A stretch of DNA of 15,129 bases from Willaertia magna (Eukaryota > Heterolobosea > Eutetramitea > Acrasida > Naegleriidae). Both the position numbers and the translations under genes were made by a program. Shown here in pieces: positions 1 to 7,718 of this stretch. Numbering within the stretch: the stretch's first letter is position 1; every line of letters begins with the position of its first letter. The DNA is taken from NCBI GenBank assembly GCA_902984215.1, contig CADWAF010003824.1, positions 1-15,129 of the forward strand, read 5' to 3'. The notes beneath the pieces were generated by a model. It did not search any database and was not told where the DNA came from. It saw only the letters and a program-made list of their open reading frames with translations.

Positions 1-192
1 ATTTCTTCCTTCTGGACCAATAGAAGATACACGACCAGTTTCTGGATTAATAACAGAAAGACAACCAGATTCATCCATTGAGTATAATCTTTCTGCGTGA
101 CAATAAGAGTTGTTAAATAACAATAACAACACGAATGATAAGAGAAAACAGAATACGAGTGGAATGTTATTAAATGTTAGCGAGGATTTCAT
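1..192 (-). CDS. Secreted protein, N-terminal part (probable beta-propeller)
   Basis: An open frame of 64 codons starts with ATG at 192-190 and runs off the left edge of the window, so only the N-terminus is present. Residues 1-33 form a textbook signal peptide: a short polar start (MKSS), a hydrophobic core of about 17 residues rich in Leu, Phe and Val (IPLVFCFLLSFVLLLLF), and a likely signal peptidase site after the alanine of YCHA. The mature part begins with RLYSMDESGCLSVINPETG, which reads like one blade of a propeller: a strand, a polar turn, a strand, then an 'NPETG' turn as in PQQ, YVTN and similar repeats. The family is an inference from this short stretch; the secretion signal is seen directly. 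The rest of the gene lies outside the window. It could also be a type II membrane protein if the hydrophobic segment is not cleaved. Confidence 0.7.
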   Translation of the reverse strand, partial: MKSSLTFNNIPLVFCFLLSFVLLLLFNNSYCHAERLYSMDESGCLSVINPETGRVSSIGPEGRN

Positions 193-702
193 TTTGTTTT
201 TTTTGAACTATTCTTTTAGTTTTGAAATTAAATTTTGCTTTTTAAAGTGTCGCATTTTGGGTTTAATTTGGAAAAGACGGAAGGGTAATTAAAATCTGGA
301 AAAAGATTTTGTAAATATTAATTGTAAATATTGATTAAACATTTTACTTATTTGCAAAACACAAATTCATTGTAAAAATTAATGCTATCTTTTAGTAAAA
401 GTTACAGAACTGGTTAAATAATAATTATTTGACGTGATTGATGTTAACACAAAAACATTATGAGAAAACGTTGTCACAAAAATTATGGACTGTTTAGTAA
501 GTACTAGTTTTAAAAAGTGAGTAGTTAGCCATATTATTTTATTTTACCACAAGTCATTACCACCTCTTCATTACATTTAATTGCATATTTCCTTTATTTT
601 GTTTAAAATAAAATACTTTTATCTTTAAAATACTTAATCATTTAATACTTAATTGGTGAGCAATATTGTAAACTTTTTAAAATTAATTCAATTGTCACTC
701 TT
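193..702. other. AT-rich intergenic spacer
   Basis: I see no open frame with coding character on either strand and no RNA gene. The part next to 192 should hold the 5' flank and promoter of the secreted-protein gene, but no promoter motif can be named. Short repeats such as AATACTTAAT, twice near 630-655, look like simple AT-rich sequence. Confidence 0.5.
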
Positions 703-1105
703 TCATCTTCTAAATAATTGTTTTTCATCAATTTCTTCCAATAAATCTTGTTCAAAGTCATTAATTTCAATTTCAACATCACTATGAGCTAAATTTGCAA
801 ACCAAATTATTGACAAATCACCACAGACATGAACATGTTGAGTAAAATAAATACAATTATTAATATTGTAAAGTGCTTTATATTGCCATTGGTCGTCTAT
901 TGCTTTAATTTGTGAAGATTGATAAATTAGTTTTTTAAATATTTTATCATTTAATTGTTGTGAAATGTATTTATCATTAATGTCTTTTTAACATAAATAT
1001 AACGTTGTAAACTATCTATATATCCAATAAAATGTTCAATTTTTTGTAAAATTATTCTAAAATCTCTAGAAAGAAAATCATCATTTTCACTACGTGACAA
1101 CAGGA
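703..1105 (-). pseudogene. Frameshifted gene relic, unknown protein
   Basis: The minus strand reads as normal protein in two adjoining frames. From about 1105 down to 990 one frame gives a segment containing SENDDFLSRDFRII and ending IYVKK. From 987 to the TGA at 705-703 the next frame gives about 94 codons, including QWQYKALYNINNC, HVHVCGDLSIIWFANLAHSD and a Glu/Asp-rich end closing with QLFRR. The two frames meet at a run of five A (985-989); one more A would join them as VKKDIND. No start codon is in frame and the 5' end is missing. I do not recognise the family. It is either a decayed gene fragment or a short real exon with a homopolymer sequencing error; the missing 5' end favours decay. 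Confidence 0.45.
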
Positions 1106-1224
1106 CTGCGACAACAAAAGGTCAACTAATTAATGAAGCTAAATTATTTAATACGATAGATGGAGATCATTGGATATATAATTCTTATTAAAATATTTAC
1201 AAATGTAATTTACAATAAAAATAA

Positions 1225-2085
1225 TTATCTAAATACGTATATTCCATTAGATTCTTTAGCAGTTACAAAAACGTAGCCTTTATCATCAATATCTAATCCA
1301 TAAGGTCTGCTAAATCCCAAAGATCCAAATGATTTCTTTAATTTCTTATTTTTATCTAAAACTAATATTGTGTCAGTCCAAGATTCACAAATATAAATGT
1401 AACCATTTAATTTATCTACTTTAACAGCAACTGGATGATCAGTTTTTTTAACTTTTTCAATATACCTTCCTTCTTTTGTATATTTTGTTACTGAACATCC
1501 GTTAAATTCTGACACTAAAATACAATTATCTAAAGTTATATCAATACCAAGAGGTTGACTGGCAGTTTTGAAAGAATATTCTTGCTCTTCTTTAATTAGT
1601 GAAATAACAGTTATTCTGTTATTATCTTCTTCACAAACAAACATACGATAAGTATCTTTATCAATAACCATACAAGTTGGAGAGTTAAATTGATCCTTTC
1701 CATTACCAGCTTGTCCTGACCCTAAAGATCCTAGTACAACTCCAGAAAACTTATCTAACTTAAATATCTTATGTTGATTGGCTACTTCTCCACAACTGGC
1801 AAATAAGATATTAGGGTTATTTGGATCTAGACAAAGTCCTCTAGGGTTACCTGGGAGTTGGAAACGTTTTACTAAGTCCAAGTCTTTATTGAAAACGCAA
1901 ATTTGTTTATTATTTCTATCAGCAACATATACGAAATCATCATCTACTTTCAAATCATAAGGCTTGTTTAATCCTTCAAATTTCTTAACTAACTCAAACT
2001 CTCCACTGAAAGGAATAATCTCTTTTAAACAAAGTTTTTGTTCTTGTGGATCTTTTTCATTATTAACATTCATACCTGAAGACAT
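1225..2085 (-). CDS. NHL-repeat six-bladed beta-propeller protein
   Basis: The 286-residue protein is almost wholly made of six NHL-type repeats. About 30 N-terminal residues (MSSGMNVNNEKD...) are followed by blades starting near residues 39 (NKPYDLKVDDDFVYVADRNN), 79 (GNPRGLCLDP), 133 (NSPTCMVIDKD), 178 (QPLGIDITLDNCILVSEFN), 215 (HPVAVKVDKLNGYIYICES) and 256 (SRPYGLDIDDKGYVFVTAKE). Each has the Pro/Gly-hydrophobic-Asp turn, the V/I-Y/F-V/I strand and the downstream strand typical of NHL repeats. There is no signal peptide, transmembrane segment, RING or B-box, so it is a free-standing cytosolic propeller, likely a binding scaffold; the ligand cannot be told. The start is a good ATG. It is divergent from the thioredoxin-fold relic at 2309, with 223 bp between the two starts. 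There is no intron. Confidence 0.9.
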   Translation of the reverse strand: MSSGMNVNNEKDPQEQKLCLKEIIPFSGEFELVKKFEGLNKPYDLKVDDDFVYVADRNNKQICVFNKDLDLVKRFQLPGNPRGLCLDPNNPNILFASCGEVANQHKIFKLDKFSGVVLGSLGSGQAGNGKDQFNSPTCMVIDKDTYRMFVCEEDNNRITVISLIKEEQEYSFKTASQPLGIDITLDNCILVSEFNGCSVTKYTKEGRYIEKVKKTDHPVAVKVDKLNGYIYICESWTDTILVLDKNKKLKKSFGSLGFSRPYGLDIDDKGYVFVTAKESNGIYVFR

Positions 2086-2184
2086 TATTGCCGAACTAGT
2101 TGTAGTTTTTTTTGTAGGCTGTAAATACGGTACAATTTTGTTTGTATTTTACAACAACATGTCGACTGTACATTAAGTTCATTG

Positions 2185-2194
2185 TTGCCTCTCA
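2185..2194 (+). promoter_or_regulatory. Conserved upstream element TTGCCTCTCA, copy 1
   Basis: TTGCCTCTCA lies 114 bp before the ATG of the thioredoxin-fold relic. The identical 10-mer, reading in gene orientation, lies 116 bp before the ATG of the neighbouring minus-strand paralogue (3384-3393). Flanking bases also match (TTCATT before it, and CTTAAGAATT shortly before both start codons), so the two 5' regions are homologous. It may be a regulatory site or simply preserved ancestry. It sits in the divergent spacer shared with the NHL gene. Confidence 0.45.
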
Positions 2195-2308
2195 GAAGAA
2201 CATTGTAAACACGACAATATAAAATAATCGATTTAGAGGCTCAATAAATTTTACAAAAAAAAATACAAATATATAACAATTAAACCTTAACACTTAAGAA
2301 TTGCAATA

Positions 2309-2565
2309 ATGCCTTCAGTAACAGATTTATTAGGAACAAGCCTTGTAAGATTAGTGATCAAGATGAACAATCAATGTTTGAATATATGAAAGAAGCAAAT
2401 ATGCCTTGGTTTGCCTTACCTTTTGGAGATAAAAGAGGATTAAACACAAAGTATAATGTAACTGGAATTCCAACAGTTATTCTTTTAAATTCAAATATGG
2501 AAAGAATTGAAAAGTGTCCATTGAGAGGAGATATTGATGGTATTAAAAATTGTTTATTGGAATAA
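2309..2565 (+). pseudogene. Thioredoxin-fold (nucleoredoxin/tryparedoxin-like) gene with internal deletion
   Basis: From ATG at 2309 the frame reads MPSVTDLLGTSLVRL, matching the N-termini of the two paralogues downstream. The sequence then jumps, in another frame, to SDQDEQSMFEYMKEANMPW and on through GIPTVILLNSNMER to a normal C-terminal end LLE with TAA at 2563-2565. Against the intact copy at 3819, about 63 codons (roughly residues 17-80) are gone at about 2354. These include the strand and helix that carry WCPPC. The deletion also breaks the frame: reading from 2309 stops at TGA after 26 codons. An internal ATG at 2374 gives a 63-codon remnant without the active site. Similarity on both sides of the gap and a preserved 5' region support a recently damaged duplicate. 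A splice explanation fails because the short GTAAG...TAG stretch at the joint would lead to an immediate stop. Confidence 0.85.
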
Positions 2566-2817
2566 ACTGTAAATTGTAATAATTTGTACAAATAATAAAA
2601 CTGAGAATAATTAAGGTTACAAAAAAAGTAAAAATGGATACTAATATGTTTTTAAGTTAAAGAATTTTGTAAGCTGAATAATAAATAAAGATTTTTTTAC
2701 AGATATGGTTGTATAAGTACAAAATGATATTAATTTATAAGCTTAAATTTATTTTTTATTACACTAAAAAGAAGCCAAAGTTTATTAATAATGCAACATC
2801 TATTTACAACGATTTAA

Positions 2818-3267
2818 TTATTCCAATAAAAACTGTTTTAAATCATCCATATAACCATTAAAATAACATCTTTCGTCTCTTTCCATATTTGAATTTAAAA
2901 GAACAACAAAAGGAACACGATTTACATTAAACTTTTTAACTAATTCAACTGATTTATCTCCTTGAGGTAAGGCTAACCAAGGCATTCTATACATTTTCAT
3001 ATGTTGATACATACAAAGTTCATCTAAATCTTTACTGACATACAAAACATTAAATTTATCTTCTTGAAGACCTTCTTCCTTTAAGGTATTAAACATTTCA
3101 ACTAACTTTAGGGTAAACATAATACTAATGTTATTATAAAAATCTCCAAAAAACAACAAAACCTTCTTTCCCTCTAAGAAAGTTAAATCATTAACAGTTT
3201 CAAAAAGACTACCAGAATCAGTTACTTTCACAAGGCTTGTTCCTAATACTTCCGTTATTGTAGGCAT
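2818..3267 (-). CDS. Thioredoxin-fold paralogue lacking both active-site cysteines
   Basis: The intact 149-codon frame is collinear over its full length with the WCPPC protein at 3819-4274. Shared blocks include the N-terminus (T-x-LGTS), EGKKVLLFF before the active site, MFT after it, MVNTLKEEG-like MFNTLKEEG, RMPWLALP, and VPFVVLLNSNMERDE with the cis-proline loop. At the active site W-C-P-P-C is replaced: residues 44-48 are Y-N-N-I-S, so neither cysteine remains and no dithiol chemistry is possible. The start is the ATG at 3267-3265, aligned with those of both paralogues. An unbroken frame and kept core residues suggest it is still translated, or lost its function recently. It is convergent with the deleted copy (252 bp between) and divergent from the intact one. 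It may act as a non-redox binding protein; that is inference. Confidence 0.8.
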   Translation of the reverse strand: MPTITEVLGTSLVKVTDSGSLFETVNDLTFLEGKKVLLFFGDFYNNISIMFTLKLVEMFNTLKEEGLQEDKFNVLYVSKDLDELCMYQHMKMYRMPWLALPQGDKSVELVKKFNVNRVPFVVLLNSNMERDERCYFNGYMDDLKQFLLE

Positions 3268-3290
3268 AATTCTTAAGGGCAGTCAGTGTT

Positions 3291-3314
3291 GTTTGTTTGT
3301 TTGTTTGTTTGTTT
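3291..3314. repeat. (GTTT)6 tetranucleotide microsatellite
   Basis: Six perfect GTTT units start 24 bp upstream of the start codon of the minus-strand thioredoxin-fold gene, so on its coding strand the tract reads (AAAC)6. It probably lies in the 5' UTR or core promoter, and its length may vary between strains. Confidence 0.9.
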
Positions 3315-3383
3315 TTATATCAGATTATTTACGATTACATATATTACAAATCTCTTTTTTATATATGGTTCTTTTTGTCTCTT

Positions 3384-3393
3384 TGAGAGGCAA
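3384..3393 (-). promoter_or_regulatory. Conserved upstream element TTGCCTCTCA, copy 2
   Basis: On the minus strand this reads TTGCCTCTCA, identical to 2185-2194, at 116 bp before the ATG of the minus-strand thioredoxin-fold gene. It is not found upstream of the third, intact paralogue at 3819. Function unknown. Confidence 0.45.
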
Positions 3394-3640
3394 ATGAACC
3401 TTTAGGTTATTTTGTAATGGCACTATGAAATTTTGTTTTTGTATTTAATTTACGTTTTTGAATTCAAAAAGCTTATTAAAAGATTTTATTGGCACAAAAT
3501 TAAAATTGAACTATTAGATTAATTATAAACCGTTCATTGGAAGCAAATTCCATTCACCCCAACTTTAAAGTGACATTTTGTAACCTTTTCTTTAACAAGT
3601 TGAGTTATTTAAGGAGAAGGTCATTCGACGTTGTATTACA

Positions 3641-3664
3641 GTGTTTTGGTGTTTTGGTGTTTTG
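3641..3664. repeat. Three tandem copies of GTGTTTTG
   Basis: Three perfect 8-bp units stand 155-178 bp before the start codon of the intact thioredoxin-fold gene. This could be a regulatory repeat or slippage product; the sequence alone does not decide. Confidence 0.85.
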
Positions 3665-3818
3665 GTTACAAATTTAAAACGCTCTATAAATAATAAGAAA
3701 GGACTAGGTTAATATAGAAAAATTTATAACGTTATAAATTAAGCCATGCATTCAAATCAAAACTATAAAAAACAACAAAATTATTTTATTGCTAGAATCT
3801 CTTAATACCTGTTTCGCA

Positions 3819-4274
3819 ATGAATTCATTAATAACTGATCTTTTAGGAACACAATTCATTAGATTGTCGTCAGATGGGTCTAAACTGGAAAACTTTAAAG
3901 AAAACCCTCTACCTTTCCTTAAAGAAAAGAAAATTCTTTTATATTTTAGTGCGCATTGGTGTCCTCCTTGTAGAATGTTTACTCCAACCTTAATTGAAAT
4001 GGTTAATACTTTAAAGGAAGAAGGACATGGCAATAAATTTGTTGTAGTATTTATAAGTTGTGATGAAGATGAAGAAGCAATGATAGATTATATGAAATCT
4101 ACTAGAATGCCTTGGTTAGCTCTGCCTTATAATAGTGTGCAAAGAGGTTTATGTGCAAAGTATGATGTAACAGCTATTCCAAGTGTTATTCTTTTAAATT
4201 CAAATTTGGAAAGAGATGAATTGTGTCCATTGCGAGGTCATATTGAGACAATCAAAAAGTGTGTTTTACAATAA
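3819..4274 (+). CDS. Thioredoxin-fold oxidoreductase, tryparedoxin/nucleoredoxin-like (WCPPC)
   Basis: The 151-residue protein is a complete thioredoxin fold of the tryparedoxin/nucleoredoxin class (thioredoxin_8 type). The active site is W47-C48-P49-P50-C51, the signature that separates these proteins from classical thioredoxin (WCGPC). The following R-M-F-T-P helix start, the FISCDEDEE strand-turn, the conserved PWLALP, and the cis-proline loop AIPSVILLN (Pro121) are all present. Such proteins pass reducing equivalents as cytosolic dithiol-disulfide oxidoreductases; in trypanosomatids they link trypanothione to peroxiredoxins, but the donor here is unknown. There is no signal peptide. I chose the ATG at 3819 because MNSLITDLLGT aligns with the starts of both paralogues; an in-frame TTG at 3789 would only add ten unrelated residues. 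It is the only catalytically competent member of the local three-gene cluster. Confidence 0.92.
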   Translation: MNSLITDLLGTQFIRLSSDGSKLENFKENPLPFLKEKKILLYFSAHWCPPCRMFTPTLIEMVNTLKEEGHGNKFVVVFISCDEDEEAMIDYMKSTRMPWLALPYNSVQRGLCAKYDVTAIPSVILLNSNLERDELCPLRGHIETIKKCVLQ

Positions 4275-4423
4275 CACTTTTGAATTTAAATATTATTAAA
4301 AATAAATTGTAAATATTTAAGAATGTTGTAAAAATATTAATATTTAATTGCTGTGATGAATATTAACTGTTATTGTCTTGATTGCAAGAGAAGGAACTGT
4401 GGGATTTTATTTACAGACATAAT

Positions 4424-6835
4424 TCATAGTTGAGGAGGATAATAATTATTGTGAATATTGCTGGAAGGATGCACTGAATATAAAGATCCATTATTAGTAT
4501 TACCCACACCACCATTCATACTCCCAACAATATAATTTTGTTGTTGTGGTATAGGTACAGGAGCAATATTATTTTCTAAAGTATTATTAAGTTGTTGTTG
4601 TTGCTGTTGTTGATCAAGTATTGGAGGAATAACTGGAGTACTAATCTTTTGTAAAGTATTTTCAACGGTCTCTATTAATCCAGGATGTAATTTTTGCAAA
4701 GCATTAAATCTTGAATCTAAACTTTTAAGGGCAAATAAATCTTGTTGTAAATTTTCAATTTGCGTTGAATATTTATAACTATTTAAATATACCAAATGTA
4801 CCTTAGTTGCTAATATTACAGCTTCAAGTGACATTGGAGAAAGATGTTCAAATTCTGGTTTTTTAGTCATATTACAAATAATGTCAGCTATTTCTCTCAT
4901 TTCTACTTCGTGTTCATCTGACATGTAAAGGAAATACACTTTTAACTCTAGGGCAGCCAACAAGATGGAAAAGTGAGCATTAATTATCTCAAATCTTGAT
5001 TGTAAAATTAAAGCATCATAACAATTTGGTTTTTGAAAATTAGTAGGCTTCATTAAAGAACTTCGTTGTTCTTTTAATGTACGTATTGCACTTAAACATG
5101 ATTCTAAATTATGAAATTGTAAATTATGAACAAAACTTAAATTTCCATGACAAGATTTGTTCGTCAATATTGCAAAACATTTAATTTGATCTTTCACATC
5201 TGAAAAGAGTAATAATTCACAAAAACCATACTGCGCAATTAATGAATCCCTACTCATTAAGTCAATTTGATTTGTAATGTTACTATTCATATTTTGAATA
5301 AAGTTCATGCCACAATTATAGTAAGTGGAAGCCTTCTTCATATCACCATTACCTAATAAATACATTGATGCCAATGCCATGCTAACTGCCAACTCAAATG
5401 TTAAACCACATCTATTCTTATTTTCTTCATTATCATCTTCTTCATAAAAGAATAAATTAGATATTAAAGTTCTACAAGTACCAAATAAATGTCTAGCAAT
5501 ATCTTTCTTTCCAAGTCTTTGAAATACTGTCACACAAATACAATAGAATAAACAAATTAAATAGTCATCATTATCTTGTGTCATTTGAGGTGAATTTCTT
5601 ACATTCCTTAGTAAACGTCTTTCTACAACATTGGATAGTATTGCTCTATTAAACAATGGATAACCTAAAACTACTCTATCATAATAAACAAATAAAACGT
5701 GAGAGTAATAAGTATCTATATCAAACTCATCAATAGAAGAAATACTTTGTAAGTATTTAATAGATGTTGACATAGATTGTATATAACTATCAATTGTTGC
5801 TTGATCAAGTTCTGTAGCAGTAGTTTGAAAAGCCTTACTTATAGGAACTGAAGGGGGAGGTACTGTAGTTGAGTAATTTGAACTAGTATATGAAGGTAAT
5901 CCTCCACCTGGAATGGTTGAAGTGACATTCATTGGCTTATTATTAACAGGAGGATAAGGATGATAACGATATGAACTTAGATTTGTATGTTTACCTATAT
6001 GCGTAGTTGGTATACCATTGTTATTTAATATTGGTGACAATCTATTAGCACTCTTATTATTTAGCATTGAGGCTGTATTTGATACATTAAGTGGCGCTAC
6101 AGTTGAACCAACCATGTTGTTATGCGAGCTTGTATAGGTTTGGTGTTTAATTGGAAGGGGAGAAGGTAAGGTAGGGTTGATATTATTGGTGGCTGTTGCA
6201 TTGGTGGGTGGATGATGAAATGACCAATTCCAAGATTGGTTTGTAGTATTCGTTTGGTTGTTGGGTGATAGTGTTGTTATAGTTGGCTTACTATTATTGT
6301 TTCCTTCTATAAGTTTAGGTAAGGTATTTGTACTCATTATCGTTTGAGGAATATTAGTCTTCGTAACATTCGCATTGCTGGTTATAATCGTGTTAACGTT
6401 GTTTTGTTCTTGTTCTTGTTGTTGATTAGAAGATGAAGCATTGTTGTTGGCTGAACCAGAAGAAGCCTTGTTAGAATTTTTAGGTCCTCTCTTCTTTGGT
6501 TTATGATAAACACATTTATCGGCCAAACCTCTGCAATTGCATTCACTGCATACTGGGTATGATCTATCACTGTTATGATGTATCATTAAAACAACAGTGA
6601 GAAAAAGTTCAAAACGGTTAGGTGAGACAAAAAGGCTTTAAATACAGTATAAAAAAAGAATGATAACTTACCATTTACGATGAGCTTTTCTACAGTTTAT
6701 ACAGGCAATGCTAGAGTATTGTTTCGTTTCAACATTTGCATTATTATTTGATGTATTCATTGTAGTTATGAGAGGAGTAGTATTAGCATTTGTTGAAAGA
6801 CTGTTGTTATTCGGGTCAAAAGGAATCATCTTCAT
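4424..6835 (-). CDS. Zn2Cys6 binuclear-cluster transcription factor (two exons)
   Basis: Exon 1 (6835-6672) and exon 2 (6569-4424) join to a 769-residue protein. The third cluster cysteine is split by the intron: TG ends exon 1 and T begins exon 2. The spliced sequence gives C45-x2-C48-x6-C55-x6-C62-x2-C65-x8-C74 followed by the basic KPKKRGPK, the exact pattern of fungal-type Gal4-like zinc clusters, which bind DNA as Zn2Cys6 knots. A long Asn/Thr/Ser/Pro linker (about residues 86-305) leads to a helical region (about 306-690, with FDIDTYYSHVLFVYYDR and other Leu-rich helices) resembling the regulatory middle domain of these factors. A polyglutamine run (seven Q) and an Asn-rich tail end the protein. 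It should be nuclear. The first ATG of exon 1 is used; an upstream TTG at 6916 is not credible. The target genes and inducer are unknown. Confidence 0.88.
6570..6671 (-). other. Intron in Zn2Cys6 factor gene
   Basis: The 102-nt intron starts GTAAGT and ends AACAG, phase 2. Splicing rebuilds the third cysteine codon (TG|T) and restores the full six-cysteine spacing, which strongly supports the borders. Confidence 0.9.
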
Positions 6836-7464
6836 GTGCGGTCTTGATAAAAAATTATGTATGCCGAGGCAGGAATTTTTTTTTAAAATATTATCACGAG
6901 GAAGTATTCTATTCAACGTTCAATTCCCTACGCCCCTACAAAATTATTTTGTTCTCGTAAAAAATAAGGAAGCGCCGAAATTTTTAGGTTCAAATTAATC
7001 AGGCATATACACCGAGCTGGTAGAGGACTAATATAAAAACCAACCCTTTACTTCCTAATGAAAAATAATTGGAAAATGTATTTTTAGCTTGCTTTTTTGA
7101 AACAATTCATAAAGTGTTTCAGAACGCTTGAAGAATTTAATCTGTTTGTTGCAGCTGTACTGTTAGAGGAATTTAAATTCGTTTATACAACCAGGAAATT
7201 TAAAACAGTATTAAAAATTTAGTTTGCCAAATTCATTAGCGAGAAATAAATAAAGAAATTAAATTACTTCTTAATTAATTTAAAACTCCTGAAATTGTAA
7301 GTGGATGATAAATTTTTTGTTGATTTAGTGATTGTTTAAATTAATTTACCTACGTTTTTGTGTACCAAACTGAATTGAGCGATTAACTGATTTACTAATA
7401 GTGCCATTTTCCATCGTTTTGGAAGTAAGGAACTATTTCAATTGCGGTTTTCCTTATCAAGTGG

Positions 7465-7557
7465 AAATGGAATTTTAATTGTGTCATTCCAAAAAAAATT
7501 GACCTGTTCACATGAGAACTGGTAAAAGGGCACCGTCCCTACTAGCGGTAAGTAATA
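7465..7557 (-). ncRNA. Possible small structured RNA (snRNA-like layout)
   Basis: Read on the minus strand, the segment begins UUACUUACC, complementary to the 5' splice sites used in this window (GGTAAGT). It continues with a hairpin GGG/CCC and a second hairpin CCAGUUC/GAACAGG with one A-A mismatch, then AAUUUUUUUUGG, which resembles an Sm site, and closes with GGAAU/AUUCC. That order (5' splice-site complement, stem-loop, Sm-like site, short 3' stem) is the layout of a minimal U1 snRNA as in trypanosomatids. The loop does not show the expected U1-70K motif, and each short match could arise by chance in AT-rich DNA. The plus strand also folds (see 7530-7556). Weak call. Confidence 0.18.
7530..7556 (+). 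repeat. Imperfect hairpin in GC-rich island
   Basis: On the plus strand, in this approximate interval, CUGGUA pairs with UACUAG (one G-U), then an AAA bulge, then GGG pairs with CCC around a CACCGU loop. On the minus strand the G-U becomes an A-C mismatch, so if a transcript exists this helix favours the plus strand. Confidence 0.4.
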
Positions 7558-7586
7558 TTGAGGCCATCATGGGACCACTCATAAGC

Positions 7587-7614
7587 TAGATTGATAATTT
7601 TTAGATTGATAATT
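7587..7614. repeat. 13-bp direct repeat TAGATTGATAATT
   Basis: Two perfect copies (7587-7599 and 7602-7614) lie two bases apart, next to the hairpin at 7615. The junction reads AATTTTTAG, which also resembles an Sm site on the plus strand. Confidence 0.85.
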
Positions 7615-7654
7615 AATGAATACCAATAAGTGAGTGGTGTTGGTGGTATTCATT
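7615..7654. repeat. 11-bp perfect inverted repeat
   Basis: AATGAATACCA (7615-7625) and TGGTATTCATT (7644-7654) are perfect complements around an 18-base loop. Part of the loop, TGAGTGGT (7631-7638), is complementary to ACCACTCA at about 7574-7581, so a longer-range fold is possible. It is not at a coding-gene end, being about 60 bp beyond the UNG stop codon and its simple repeats. Confidence 0.6.
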
Positions 7655-7718
7655 AGATTCTTAAAGAGTTAACAATAATTATTATTATTATCGCAACTGA
7701 ATAAATAAATAAATAAAT

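Larger units (their letters stand above)
3268..3818. other. Divergent intergenic region between two thioredoxin-fold genes
   Basis: This 551-bp spacer holds the 5' flanks of both the minus-strand (3267) and plus-strand (3819) paralogues. It contains a (GTTT)6 tract, the conserved TTGCCTCTCA element (minus orientation) and a triple 8-bp repeat, each listed separately. I see no open frame or RNA gene in it. Confidence 0.6.
6836..7718. other. Intergenic spacer between regulator and UNG genes
   Basis: This 883-bp region holds the 5' flank of the Zn2Cys6 gene and the 3' flank of UNG. Most is AT-rich and featureless. The exception is about 7465-7655, where GC content rises and several hairpins lie close together (listed separately). 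(ATT)n at 7678-7691 and (AATA)n at 7700-7718 stand just beyond the UNG stop codon. I see no protein-coding frame. Confidence 0.5.

Noticed and set aside
1100..1191. Plus-strand frame reading TTKGQLINEAKLFNTIDGD up to TAA at 1189-1191
   Set aside because: It looks somewhat protein-like but is short, has no start codon and its upstream part overlaps the minus-strand relic; too little to call a gene.
2350..2365. GTAAGATTAG at the deletion point of the first thioredoxin-fold copy as a tiny intron
   Set aside because: Ten bases is far too short, and its removal would put a TGA stop directly after the joint; an internal deletion explains the sequence better.
3752..4033. 93-codon minus-strand frame over the intact WCPPC gene
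   Set aside because: It is the antisense shadow of a clearly conserved coding region and has no features of its own.
7001..7050. GAGCTGGTAGAGGA, reminiscent of a tRNA D-arm
   Set aside because: No acceptor, anticodon or T-arm can be placed around it and there is no box B.
7497..7557. U5 snRNA loop, because the minus strand contains CCUUUUAC
   Set aside because: The flanking bases do not form the long stem that must close U5 loop I.
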